Counted from the stretch's first letter, positions 1 to 8,815 are shown. The stretch: 64,000 bases of DNA from Paenibacillus paridis (GCF_006345825.1 NZ_VCIX01000066.1:1-64000), one strand, 5' to 3'. Program-made: numbers and translations. Notes: generated by a model from the sequence alone, not told the origin.

Positions 1-95
1 GTCTAGTAAAATGCTTACTTTATTGAAAAATGAAAAACGATGAGAACGTGAGTATGAAGCAGATAGACTCCATAATTAAGGGGCCGAACCGGTTT

Positions 96-300
96 CGGCT
101 ATTTGTGCCAATTTAGATCTAAAAATTAGATCTATTTCCCAAAAAACCAGCCATGTCCGGCCCATTTGGAGCATCCAAGCTAGATTAGATCTATTTTCTA
201 GACCTATTTCCTCTTTTTAGACTATCTTAACCAGAATAGATCTAAAAAATAGATCTATTTCTCTAAACCCGGCCCTACCTTTCCTAGTTGGCGCCGCTGG
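96..300. repeat. Degenerate copy of the 123-bp TAGATCTA repeat array
   Basis: Two TAGATCTA-containing units are visible. The TAGATCTA octamers at 127 and 250 lie exactly 123 bp apart, the same period as the array at 22207-22821, and the shared words CTATTTGTGCCAATTTAGAT and GGCGCCGCTGGGCTA recur. The copy is degraded: by manual translation an indel and stop codons break the frame that is open in the other array. Positions 1-95 and 301-409 hold no gene that I can recognise. The left edge of the array may lie close to the window start. Confidence 0.8.
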
Positions 301-409
301 GCTATGGACTATCAGTGACCGACTGTGCGTCCATAAGTTGAACGCCAGAAATGAAAGATTAGCGAGGCGAGGGAATCATACTGGATAAACGAAGTGTTCT
401 TCTTAATAG

Positions 410-515
410 CCGAATAATTAGCTTTACATGTCTTAGTCAATCTAAGAACTCAGCTGCTACCGCGCCCCCAACGAATGTTCTACTCGCGCAGCGACCAAAA
501 CGAGAAGCTTTAGTT
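410..515 (-). repeat. 106-bp interspersed element, copy 1
   Basis: Read on the minus strand, this segment aligns without gaps to 22089-22194 on the plus strand. I count 83 of 106 identical positions, about 78%. The core TCTCGTTTTGGTCGCTGC is identical. One shared reading frame runs through both copies (TKxSRFGRC near its start, ending at the same TGA), which hints at decayed coding sequence. In both places the element lies next to a 123-bp repeat array. Its nature is unknown. Confidence 0.75.
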
Positions 516-531
516 GAACTTATATAGATCC

Positions 532-586
532 ATGATGCAACAAACCGCCTTCCGGCTATGCGCCGAAAGGCGGTTTGTTGCATCAT
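532..586 (-). terminator. Long perfect hairpin downstream of pbpI
   Basis: Twenty-base arms (532-551 and 567-586) are perfectly complementary and enclose a further CCGGC/GCCG stem. The hairpin lies 30 bp past the pbpI stop codon on the minus strand, so it probably ends or protects that transcript. There is no U-run after it, so it may not be a classical intrinsic terminator. Confidence 0.6.
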
Positions 587-615
587 ATTCGTTGTAAATG
601 GTGGCATGCTGCGAG

Positions 616-2568
616 TCAGCTTGGGTCTGCGCGATGACTTTCATCGTGTCGAGCAGCGATGTCCATGATGCCGCGAAAGAGCTTAGTCGCCTGGTTGTCG
701 CTGCCAGGCGGTTTGTTTTCCGCAAGCACGGCGATAGCGTAGCGCGGCTTTTTGACCGGGCCGTAGCCCGCAAACCACTGGTGGTTGCGGGCGGAGCCGG
801 CCCGGATCGTCTCGGCGGTGCCGGATTTCCCGGCCACTCGCCACAGCCCTTGGCGGATCGATCGACCCGTCCCATGGTCGACGACCGCCTGCATGCCGCG
901 CAGCAGCGCATATGCAGTGGCCGGTTTAATCCGGCCACTGCTTTGCGCCCGCTGCGCGGGGAGCTTCACCATCCGCTGGCCGTTGGCATAGCGGATTTCA
1001 CTAACCAGGCGCGGCTCCATTACGCGCCCTCCATTCAGCAGCGTTACAATCAGATTCGCCGCCTGAAGCGGCGTCATCCGGACATCACGCTGCCCAATAC
1101 CGCTTTGCGCGAGCACGCCGCCGTCGACCGCTGCCAGCGTCGCTGCACGGTCTCTCGCTTTTCGCGCACCGTCCAGCTTCCCGCCGCGCTTGCTTGCGCT
1201 CGCAGCACCCGAATCCACTGCCTCGCTCCCTCCAGCCAGCCTTCCCTTCGAATTGCTTCGCACCGGCGCGAACAGCTGCCCTGCCTCCTCTTCCTCCAGC
1301 AGACGCAGCGGACCGCCAAACGGCCCAAACGCCTGATCGCGATGCCAGCCTGCCTGTAAGCCGATGCCTAGCGCTTCTGCCGTCCTCTGCAGCTCTGCCG
1401 CCTGCAAGCGTTCTGCAAGCGTCGCAAACAAGATGTTGCACGACTGGGCTAATCCCTCTTGAAGCGTCAGCCTCCCATGTCCGCCTTCCTTCCAGCAGGA
1501 CAAGCCATACTTGCCGTATTCTCCGTTGCAAAGAAACGTCTCCTTCCGCCTGACCACCCCTGTCTCCAATGCAGCTGCCTCCGTTACCAGCTTGAATACG
1601 GAACCCGGCGCAACCGCCCTCAGCGCATGATTTTCCCATTCGGTGCCATCTGCCGTCATGAATTGGCCCGGCTTAAGCTTCGGACGAGACACCATTGCAA
1701 TAATGTCCGCATTGCTTGCATCCAGCACAACGACCGCCCCCTCCTGCAAGCCTTGCGCGTCCAAATAGGCTTCAATCTCGTTTTGTAATTTCAAATCAAT
1801 GGTCGTTATCGTTTTGAGCGGGTAATAGAGGTTGCCAGGCTGCGTAATCCGCATATCCAGGCCCTGCATCGGCGCATTTCTCCCATCCATAAAATAAGAA
1901 ACCGAAGTCGGCCCTACTCCATGCAGCAGCTTATCCAGCGACTTCTCCAGACCGGAGCCGCCCACCTGCTCCGCCAGCTTCCTTTTGCCAGCTGCCAGCT
2001 CATTCGCATATTCCCTTTGCAGCCATTCCGGATGCTGACTCGTAAAACCAATCCAATGCTTAGCTTCAAAATCCGGCAAATAGCGGTTGCGGTAAGGCAG
2101 CACCCGAATTCCATTTAGGTTCAGACTTTTAATGTTGTCTATTTGAGCTTTAGTAAGGCGTATAGGCTGAAGCCCACTTTCCGCCTTCCAAAAGACAGGC
2201 TCTCGCACGGCGTCCCATTTTTGCAGCAGCTGTTCCTCAGTTACGCCTAAAACGCCGCTTAACTTTTTTAGTCCTTCATCGCTGCCTCGCTCCTTAGGCG
2301 CTACCGGAAATAAAGCCGCGGATGAGTAAGTTTCTCCGGTCACAGGTATTCCGAACCGGTCATAAAAATCGCCCCGCCCCGAATCCAGCACCAAATTGCG
2401 TTGGCGCTGCAGCACCGACAGCCGCTGCCAGCCGCCACGGCTTGCCTGCGGGGTAAGCACCGATGCCGAAGAGCTTGCCGGCATAAGCTGAAGCCACGCA
2501 AGCCGAACGATAAACACAACCATAATCAATGTGATCAGGCAAGCAGCAATCCATATCCGTTTAAACAT
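616..2568 (-). CDS. pbpI: Class B penicillin-binding protein (transpeptidase), PbpI/YrrR-like
   Basis: Membrane-anchored D,D-transpeptidase that cross-links peptidoglycan outside the cell. The 650-residue protein has an N-terminal membrane helix (about residues 5-28), a dimerisation/pedestal region, and the transpeptidase domain with the three active-site motifs SVFK (Ser323), SCN (376-378) and KSG (581-583). An unusual Glu-rich then Ala/Gly/Arg/Ser-rich low-complexity stretch of about 55 residues (about 424-480) lies between SCN and KSG. The ATG follows GTGAGGAATT. Gene order (near yrrO/yrrN, mltG and alaS) matches B. subtilis yrrR (pbpI), a minor PBP linked to sporulation. The symbol is by synteny and motifs. 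Another SpoVD/PBP2-type paralogue cannot be excluded. Confidence 0.85.
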   Translation of the reverse strand: MFKRIWIAACLITLIMVVFIVRLAWLQLMPASSSASVLTPQASRGGWQRLSVLQRQRNLVLDSGRGDFYDRFGIPVTGETYSSAALFPVAPKERGSDEGLKKLSGVLGVTEEQLLQKWDAVREPVFWKAESGLQPIRLTKAQIDNIKSLNLNGIRVLPYRNRYLPDFEAKHWIGFTSQHPEWLQREYANELAAGKRKLAEQVGGSGLEKSLDKLLHGVGPTSVSYFMDGRNAPMQGLDMRITQPGNLYYPLKTITTIDLKLQNEIEAYLDAQGLQEGAVVVLDASNADIIAMVSRPKLKPGQFMTADGTEWENHALRAVAPGSVFKLVTEAAALETGVVRRKETFLCNGEYGKYGLSCWKEGGHGRLTLQEGLAQSCNILFATLAERLQAAELQRTAEALGIGLQAGWHRDQAFGPFGGPLRLLEEEEAGQLFAPVRSNSKGRLAGGSEAVDSGAASASKRGGKLDGARKARDRAATLAAVDGGVLAQSGIGQRDVRMTPLQAANLIVTLLNGGRVMEPRLVSEIRYANGQRMVKLPAQRAQSSGRIKPATAYALLRGMQAVVDHGTGRSIRQGLWRVAGKSGTAETIRAGSARNHQWFAGYGPVKKPRYAIAVLAENKPPGSDNQATKLFRGIMDIAARHDESHRADPS

Positions 2569-2715
2569 AATTCCTCACCATGATGATCGTGCCCCTTTTC
2601 ATTCTTTCCAGAGCATATTCGATGCCTACATCCTCATCGCTCCATTCGATATAGGTTCAGTATCTCCTTTAACCAAATCCTTTCAAACCTCCCTCTTCTC
2701 TCCCCAAACAAAAAA

Positions 2716-2753
2716 AAAGAGCCATTCAGCACGATTGGCCTGAATAGCTCTTT
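2716..2753 (-). terminator. Intrinsic terminator of the chemoreceptor gene
   Basis: Fourteen-base arms (AAAGAGCCATTCAG / CTGAATAGCTCTTT, one wobble pair) are followed on the minus strand by a run of T. The hairpin lies 38 bp beyond the stop codon of the methyl-accepting protein gene. Confidence 0.9.
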
Positions 2754-2791
2754 AGCTTATCTATGAAACGAATATGCCTATCTCAAATCTG

Positions 2792-4999
2792 TTAATCGAT
2801 TTTAAACTGGGAGAGTGATTCCTTCAGCTCGCGGGACACCGTATCCAGCTTCTCTGACAGCCTTACCATGCCATCGCTGATGCTGAGCTGCTCCGAGCTA
2901 AGCGAAGCTACTTCTTCCGACGTGGCAGAGGATTCTTCGGCAACTGCGCTTACGTTGGTCATCGCATCGGACAATACGGCTTGGGACTGATCCAGCTGAC
3001 CAATAGAATCGGTTACCAAATCAAGCTTTTCTGTAAGCTCGCCCATTTGGCTCGATACCGTCAAGAAGATTTGGTTCGCTTCTTTGACGGACCCAATTTG
3101 CTCTTGGAAAAGCGGATAAGCATCCGAAAGCACAAGAACCGTCTCGTCGATTTCGCCTCTGATTTTTTCTGTGATTTGACCAACCACATCGATAGACTGG
3201 CGTGATTGATCTGCAAGCTTACGGATCTCATCGGCAACCACCATGAATCCTTTGCCCGCTGCCCCAGCCCGCGCAGCTTCAATCGTAGCGTTCAACGAAA
3301 GAATATTCGTTTGTTTCGTCAAATTATTAAGCACATCCAAAATTTTAACGATAGAGCCTGTGCTCTCTTTCAGCGCGTCTACCTTCTCGACCATGGAGCG
3401 CGTCATTTCCTCCGTCATGCCGGTCTTCTGAATAAGCACGCCCATGTAGGCCGTACCTTGCTGACTCGCCTTCTCCACTTCTTGCGCAGAGCTGACCATC
3501 TGTTCATTGGCATCAATTACTTTTTTCATTTGCACATCGATATGTCCCGTCAAATCCGTGCCTCGCTCCGCCTCAACTGCTAGACTCGTCGCACCGCCTG
3601 CAATCTCTTCCGTAGCAACCGCAATCTCCTTAGCGGAAATCGCCGTTTTTCTGGAGGCATCGCTTAGCTCGGTTGCCGTGACCAGAACCTCTTCAGCAGA
3701 ACGTGTCGTCTGAATGGCCAAGCCCTTGATTTGCGTCATCATAAGGTTAAAGCTTTCACTTAGCTCGCCAATCTCATCCTGCCGCTTCTTCATTTCGGAA
3801 CGAACCGTAAGATTTCCACTCGCGCCTTCATTCATCAAATTACGAAGCTTAACTAATGGCTGAGCAATCGTCATAATGACTAGGAAGCCAATCGCGATCG
3901 CGATAAGAGCTGCGATCAGCACGGTTATCCAAGTCAGGTTCTGAATCGCTTTCGCGTCTTTCACAAGCTCCTTCACAGGTACCGTTCCCACAAGCTTCCA
4001 ATCCATAGTGGAGAATGTTTTGTAAGCAGCCAGCACGCCTTCGCCGTCCGTTGTCGTCATCTTCACGGAGTCCTGCTTTGCTTTGTCGCCTTCTTGCGGC
4101 AGCGTTATATTTGCTGCCTTGCCGATTAAGCTAACATCTGGATTAGTGATGTATTGGCCCTTCTCGTCAACAATCGCCACCTGGCTGCCTTCTCCGAGAT
4201 TAACGTCACGGTACCGTTCCGAAATCGATTCCGCAGGAATTTCCAATAACAATACATAAGACGCTTCGCTTGAAGTCGTGTCTTTAATTAAACGGCTTAA
4301 ACCAATCGTAACCACGCTTGATGGATTGGATAGGCCTTCCGGCTGAGGCGGAATCCAATTGGTTTTGCCTGCTTTTTCGACGGTTTCCTTGAACCACGCC
4401 GATTGCATCAGCTTCTCGGCGCTGCTGCTGGTTGCTGAGCCTGCGGTTACAGTGCTAAGTTTAGGATTCACCGGCAACAGCATCATGGAAACAATCGTGT
4501 TGTTGCCCATGCTGTAGTTTTGCATTTTGTCCCCTAGTTTACGCGAGGATTCAAACTGTGTGTAATCGTCTTTGGCGTCCAGCATCGTTCGTACGATTTC
4601 ATGGAAATCCTTATCAATTAAGATTTGCAGCGACAAATCCTCGTAGGTCTTGTAAATGACATCAAGATTATTGGCTACCTGCTTGACCGTTTCAAAGCTT
4701 GCATCGGAAACTTTGTTTTCAATAATAGATTTAGACTTCGAATATGCCATTAGACCTACGGTTAATACACAAGCAATAATACTGCAAAAAATAATTAAAA
4801 ATAGCTTTAATCCTACCGACTTGATAGGATTGGACATCTTCGTTCCCTTCATACCTGACTTAGCCGCCTCAGTTATAGCTTTCAATCCTGATTGCGCTTT
4901 CAAATTTAGGTCAGACTTTCCGTTAGCCGCTGAGCTCCCCTGCCCAACCGGCTGTTTTTGCTTCGACTTCTTCGCTTTTTGTTCTTCTGGATTTTTCAT
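2792..4999 (-). CDS. Methyl-accepting chemotaxis protein with Cache sensor domain
   Basis: Transmembrane chemoreceptor that signals to CheA/CheW. I start it at the ATG at 4999 (MKNPEEQ), 9 bases after AAGGCGGTG. An upstream in-frame ATG has no ribosome site. Of about 735 residues, 1-62 are a Lys/Gln/Ser-rich cytoplasmic leader, 64-85 the first membrane helix, 86-354 an extracellular double-Cache-like sensor, 356-380 the second helix, about 380-433 HAMP, and 450-735 the coiled-coil signalling domain with the conserved hairpin tip (IEAARAGAAGKGF, then VVADEIRKLA). The ligand cannot be inferred. The gene sits alone between pbpI and trhP2 with its own terminator, so it looks inserted relative to B. 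subtilis, where udk and greA occupy this place. Confidence 0.93.
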   Translation of the reverse strand: MKNPEEQKAKKSKQKQPVGQGSSAANGKSDLNLKAQSGLKAITEAAKSGMKGTKMSNPIKSVGLKLFLIIFCSIIACVLTVGLMAYSKSKSIIENKVSDASFETVKQVANNLDVIYKTYEDLSLQILIDKDFHEIVRTMLDAKDDYTQFESSRKLGDKMQNYSMGNNTIVSMMLLPVNPKLSTVTAGSATSSSAEKLMQSAWFKETVEKAGKTNWIPPQPEGLSNPSSVVTIGLSRLIKDTTSSEASYVLLLEIPAESISERYRDVNLGEGSQVAIVDEKGQYITNPDVSLIGKAANITLPQEGDKAKQDSVKMTTTDGEGVLAAYKTFSTMDWKLVGTVPVKELVKDAKAIQNLTWITVLIAALIAIAIGFLVIMTIAQPLVKLRNLMNEGASGNLTVRSEMKKRQDEIGELSESFNLMMTQIKGLAIQTTRSAEEVLVTATELSDASRKTAISAKEIAVATEEIAGGATSLAVEAERGTDLTGHIDVQMKKVIDANEQMVSSAQEVEKASQQGTAYMGVLIQKTGMTEEMTRSMVEKVDALKESTGSIVKILDVLNNLTKQTNILSLNATIEAARAGAAGKGFMVVADEIRKLADQSRQSIDVVGQITEKIRGEIDETVLVLSDAYPLFQEQIGSVKEANQIFLTVSSQMGELTEKLDLVTDSIGQLDQSQAVLSDAMTNVSAVAEESSATSEEVASLSSEQLSISDGMVRLSEKLDTVSRELKESLSQFKID

Positions 5000-5104
5000 T
5001 GGGTAAGACACCGCCTTCAATATTGTAAGTCTGAAATAGTGCATATGCAGCTAGCGAATCTTGCCGAAATATGTATTAATAGTGTATTTACAGTATATTA
5101 TTTT

Positions 5105-5112
5105 ATATCGAC
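5105..5112 (-). promoter_or_regulatory. Possible sigma-D -10 element for the chemoreceptor
   Basis: Minus-strand GTCGATAT matches the flagellar sigma-D -10 consensus GCCGATAT at 7 of 8 positions, about 105 bp upstream of the start codon. The expected TAAA -35 element at 14-16 bp is poor. Sigma-D control is usual for chemoreceptors in Bacillales, but here it rests on one box only. Confidence 0.35.
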
Positions 5113-5149
5113 AGAAACTAGTCATTTCATAAGAATAAAAACAAAAAAA

Positions 5150-5179
5150 GAGCCTTATTTTTTAGAAAAAATAAGACTC
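5150..5179 (-). terminator. Intrinsic terminator after trhP2
   Basis: Fourteen-base arms (5150-5163 and 5166-5179, one wobble pair) are followed on the minus strand by seven T residues. It lies 22 bp past the trhP2 stop codon. Confidence 0.9.
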
Positions 5180-5200
5180 CAGTCATGGCTCTGCACTATT

Positions 5201-6463
5201 CTACTTTTTTCCTATTTTCTTCCTCATCATATCCATAGGCTTTACGGGCTTTAACGTTCTTATGCGAATGTGCTGAAGCGGATGGCGTGCGGCCTCCAGC
5301 GAAGCACCCTCTGCATCCGTTATTTCGGTAATCGTCTGCTTGAAGAAAGTGCCCTGCGGTCCTACAAATTCGATTTCCTGTCCGAGCTTAAAATGATTGC
5401 GCTGCTGAACAGTAGCAAATCCGGACTTTGCATCATACTCCAGCACTACTCCCGCAAAATCATAAGGTGCCGCCTTCTCCTCCGGCTCGTAAATATGGTC
5501 CTCCGCTCCGGGTACATCCAGGAAAAAGCCCGTATTCAAAGGCCGATTAGCTGCCTTGTTAATTTCTTCAACCCATTCTCGCTTTAATTCGAAATGCTCT
5601 GGGTCTGCGAAATAGGCATCAATCGCTTGTCGATATACATTCACGACCGTTGCGACATAGTGGATGCTTTTCATTCGACCTTCGATTTTAAAGCTGTCTA
5701 CTCCTACTTCGATCAACTCAGGCAAATACTCAATCATGCACAAATCCTTGGAGCCCATCGTAAATTTATCTTCTTCCTCGGGATACAGCGGCATATCGTC
5801 TACAAATAGATCGTACTTCCATCGGCAGGACTGCGAGCAGCCTCCTCGGTTTGAATCCCGATCGGTAAAATGATTAGACAGCACGCAGCGTCCAGAGAAG
5901 GACGAGCACATGGCGCCATGAATGAACGCTTCGATCTCAATATCCACATGCTTCTTGATTTCAGCTATGTCCTTGAAGCTCGTCTCGCGAGCCAGAACCA
6001 CCCGCGGCAAACCCTCTTCCTTCCAAAACTGGACCGCCTGCCAGTTGAGTGTCGATTGTTGGGTGCTCAAATGCACTTCCAGCTTCGGAGCTACACGCTG
6101 CGCAGTCTCGATAATGGCAGGGTCTGCCGCAATAATGGCAGAAATGCCTGCCTCCTGCAAGGAGCGAAGATAGTCCTCCAAGCCCTCAACATCCTCATTA
6201 TGCGCATAAATATTCGTTGCCACAAATACTTTGGCGCCATAACGATTGGCGAATTCTACGCCTTCCTTCATCTCTTCAAAGCTGAAGTTGTCGGCATTGG
6301 AGCGCAGGCCGTATTTTTGCCCGCCGATATATACCGCATCCGCACCATAATGAATCGCAAATTTCAACTTCTCCAAGTTTCCCGCTGGAGCAAGAAGCTC
6401 TGGCTTGTCCAAGCGGTGCCGCTTTCCCTGGTAACGCGGAGCAACCTTATCTGTTGTAGTCAT
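5201..6463 (-). CDS. trhP2: U32-family tRNA wobble-uridine hydroxylation protein TrhP2 (YrrO)
   Basis: Peptidase-U32-fold protein that, with its partner TrhP1, makes 5-hydroxyuridine at tRNA position 34 using prephenate in B. subtilis. The U32 signature with its cysteines is present (RGGCSQSCRWKYD, preceded by CVLSNHF), consistent with an iron-sulfur site, and the start PELLAPAGNLEKLKFA is typical. I start at the ATG at 6463 after AGGAGGTGCACAGCT. The longer frame opening at GTG 6502 reads through a 41-bp repeat and is spurious. The length of 420 residues matches YrrO. It forms an operon with trhP1, separated by the duplicated hairpin repeat at 6480-6565. Formerly annotated as collagenase-like protease; I see no protease motif. 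Confidence 0.92.
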   Translation of the reverse strand: MTTTDKVAPRYQGKRHRLDKPELLAPAGNLEKLKFAIHYGADAVYIGGQKYGLRSNADNFSFEEMKEGVEFANRYGAKVFVATNIYAHNEDVEGLEDYLRSLQEAGISAIIAADPAIIETAQRVAPKLEVHLSTQQSTLNWQAVQFWKEEGLPRVVLARETSFKDIAEIKKHVDIEIEAFIHGAMCSSFSGRCVLSNHFTDRDSNRGGCSQSCRWKYDLFVDDMPLYPEEEDKFTMGSKDLCMIEYLPELIEVGVDSFKIEGRMKSIHYVATVVNVYRQAIDAYFADPEHFELKREWVEEINKAANRPLNTGFFLDVPGAEDHIYEPEEKAAPYDFAGVVLEYDAKSGFATVQQRNHFKLGQEIEFVGPQGTFFKQTITEITDAEGASLEAARHPLQHIRIRTLKPVKPMDMMRKKIGKK

Positions 6464-6479
6464 AGCTGTGCACCTCCTA

Positions 6480-6565
6480 AAGTTTTGCGAAGCAAAACTC
6501 ACTTCGTAAGCATAATCTTTTAGTTTTGCGAAGCAAAACTCACTTCGTAAGCATGTTCTTTTAGT
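6480..6565. repeat. 41-bp hairpin repeat, two tandem copies plus a stub
   Basis: The unit begins GTTTTGCGAAGCAAAAC (perfect 7-bp stem, GAA loop), continues TCACTTCGTAAGCAT, and repeats at 6482 and 6523 with a truncated third start at 6564, an exact 41-bp period. It fills the gap between the trhP1 stop codon and the trhP2 ribosome site. A related pair with the same period lies at 36569-36655. Confidence 0.9.
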
Positions 6566-6578
6566 TCAATTGAATAGA

Positions 6579-7511
6579 TTAATAGACCTGCTCTTTATAA
6601 AAGAATCCGTAGCTAAGCTCACGATTAGGATCCTGAAGCTGTTGAATCGCTTCGAGCCATTCTTCCTGAAACGAATAGTCGTCTGGATTAGCTGTATAAG
6701 CGTCAATCGCATTCCGATAAGCGCGAACAACGGTTTCATTGTATTCGATCGACTTCATTATTCCTTCGATCTTGAGGCTGGTTACGCCCGCCTCCATGAG
6801 CTCATGCAAATTTTCGACCATACAAATATCGTCTGAGCTCATGATATGGGTGCCATTGGCATCCTCAAAGATCGGATACCGCTCATCCTGGCGCTCCGCT
6901 TCCATCACATACAAGCCGCGGTCCTTGTCTTTGCGGGGCAGCCTGTCCGTTTCCGACTGATGCTCCATATAGCTATCCACAAGCGAGCGCTTCGAATGGT
7001 AAATATTCGTCATCCCATGCACCTGAACCTGAGTTTCAAGTGCCGTGCTTGCCGCCGTCTCGATTACCTGCTCCATATTCAGCTCGCGCGCGAGCACAAA
7101 GCGGGTTGCGCCTCTGCGTCCCCAATATTCCGCAGTGACGAAGTTAGTCGATGTCATCTCCGCATTCCAGTGCAGCGCAATGCCGGGTGCATGTTGCCTT
7201 GCCGCCATAAGAACGGCAGGATCACCGAACACAATGGCATCTACGCCCGCTTCAGCAAGTGAAGCCACATAATCGTCAAGACCATCTGCGGTTTCATTGT
7301 CCATCAAATTATTTAAGGATGCGTAGATTCGCACTCCTTTTGGCTTTGCTATTTCTACGGCCTGCGCGATCATTTCCTTGCTGAACTCGCCGGAGAGCCG
7401 CATGCCGTAACGGGCCTCCCCGATAACAAAAGCATCGGCACCCGCGGCTATGAGCCGCTCAAGCTCTTCCAGCGATCCGGCCGTAGCCAATAATTCCGGC
7501 TTGTAAGCCAT
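6579..7511 (-). CDS. trhP1: U32-family tRNA hydroxylation protein TrhP1 (YrrN)
   Basis: Shorter U32-fold partner of TrhP2 (310 residues, matching B. subtilis YrrN). It starts PELLATAGSLEELERL, carries the internal SLKIEGIMKS element typical of the family, and lacks the Cys-rich RGGCxQxC signature of TrhP2, as expected for the partner subunit. The ATG follows GAGGAGGATTAAGC. It lies 41 bp downstream of mltG and 115 bp upstream of trhP2, so the three are probably cotranscribed. The B. subtilis O-methyltransferase gene yrrM, normally beside it, is absent. The function is inferred from family and synteny. Confidence 0.9.
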   Translation of the reverse strand: MAYKPELLATAGSLEELERLIAAGADAFVIGEARYGMRLSGEFSKEMIAQAVEIAKPKGVRIYASLNNLMDNETADGLDDYVASLAEAGVDAIVFGDPAVLMAARQHAPGIALHWNAEMTSTNFVTAEYWGRRGATRFVLARELNMEQVIETAASTALETQVQVHGMTNIYHSKRSLVDSYMEHQSETDRLPRKDKDRGLYVMEAERQDERYPIFEDANGTHIMSSDDICMVENLHELMEAGVTSLKIEGIMKSIEYNETVVRAYRNAIDAYTANPDDYSFQEEWLEAIQQLQDPNRELSYGFFYKEQVY

Positions 7512-7552
7512 GCTTAATCCTCCTCAATTGCATAGAGCTGCCGCGTTAGCAC

Positions 7553-8668
7553 TTAGCCAGCGGTTTGGTTGCTCTTCTCGATGTTTCTCAAATGCTCTTT
7601 ATACGTTTTTGCGAACAAATGCGACTGGCTTCCGTCTTTTTTGGTCACATAGAAGAAATAATCCGTATCCTCAGGATATAAGGCAGCCTCTATCGAATCA
7701 AAGCTTGGGCTGGCAATCGGTCCTGGCGGCAAGCCTTCCACTTTATACGTGTTATAAGGGCTATCTACCAATAGATCCTTCTCGTAAAGCCGCTCTTTAG
7801 GCTTGTCAAGGGAATATTGTACCGTAGCGTCAATTTGGAGCTTCATGCCGTCGGCAATGCGATTATAGATCACACCTGCGACAAGAGCCCTCTCCTCGTC
7901 TACGACGACCTCGCGCTCCACCAATGAAGCAATCGTCAGCAGCTCATGCAAAGTCATTTTTTTCTCTTCCAGCACATCCATCCAGCCTTCAGGCAGCATG
8001 GCCAGCTTCCGGTCAAACTCAGATACCATCCGTTTGATAATATCCTCTTCGGTGCTTTCCTTTTTCATTTCATACGTCTCAGGGAAGAGATACCCTTCAA
8101 GGCGCTGGTGCAGCTTATCGCTCTCCGGTATAGAGCGTACAGTTTCGGCATCGCCCCATGCCTGCGTGGAGGCAACCAAACTCAAAAACTTTTCTTTATT
8201 AATAAGCTTTTCTGCTGCAAGCTTATCCGCAATTTGCAATACAGTGAAGCCTTCCGGTATCGTGAAGCGAATCGTCTCCGCTGCTACCGTATCACCGGCA
8301 TTCAGCTTTGCGATAATCGCATCTTTGTCCATTCCAGGGCTAATCTCATATTGTCCCGCTTGAAAACGCGAGCCTTGGTCATTCAGCTTCAGATAGTACT
8401 TAAATATAAATGAGTTTTTGATGAGTCCTTGCTGTTCAAGTAATTCTGCAACCTCATTTGCCGACGTACCTTTTGGAATATCAAACTTTTGCATCTCTCC
8501 AGCAGCTGTTGGCTGCAGGCTGTTCCATACGTAAAAGGCTACGCTCCCTGCTCCAACGATCATAATACCTAGCAAACTTAAAATGACCCATAATGTAATG
8601 CGGCTTCGCTTCGGACCGGATGATGAATACTGGTCGCGATGCTCTGGCTGCTGCGATGACTTGTCCAA
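7553..8668 (-). CDS. mltG: Endolytic transglycosylase MltG (YceG-like)
   Basis: Inner-membrane lytic transglycosylase that cuts nascent glycan strands and limits their length. The 371-residue protein has a cytoplasmic N-terminus, one membrane helix (about residues 26-48), a LysM-like segment and the YceG catalytic domain. The catalytic glutamate lies in ASLVEREVVVDEER, and the family signature DSPYNTYKVEGLPPGPIASP is present. The start is TTG, chosen because AGAGGGGG lies 7 bases upstream. It heads the mltG-trhP1-trhP2 group. Confidence 0.95.
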   Translation of the reverse strand: MDKSSQQPEHRDQYSSSGPKRSRITLWVILSLLGIMIVGAGSVAFYVWNSLQPTAAGEMQKFDIPKGTSANEVAELLEQQGLIKNSFIFKYYLKLNDQGSRFQAGQYEISPGMDKDAIIAKLNAGDTVAAETIRFTIPEGFTVLQIADKLAAEKLINKEKFLSLVASTQAWGDAETVRSIPESDKLHQRLEGYLFPETYEMKKESTEEDIIKRMVSEFDRKLAMLPEGWMDVLEEKKMTLHELLTIASLVEREVVVDEERALVAGVIYNRIADGMKLQIDATVQYSLDKPKERLYEKDLLVDSPYNTYKVEGLPPGPIASPSFDSIEAALYPEDTDYFFYVTKKDGSQSHLFAKTYKEHLRNIEKSNQTAG

Positions 8669-8815
8669 CCTTAGACCCCCTCTTTATATTCCTTCATTTG
8701 TACTTAGTCCATTTGCACAGGCAAAGACAGCCGAAACCAAGCTCTGACGGTTCAGCTGACTTATATTAGGATAATCATTTCACATTCTTTGTAAGATTAG
8801 GTGTTTACATGCAAG

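Noticed and set aside
598..1359. Plus-strand ORF of 253 codons opposite pbpI
   Set aside because: Antisense frame kept open by the GC-rich pbpI sequence; pbpI has all PBP motifs, while this frame has none.
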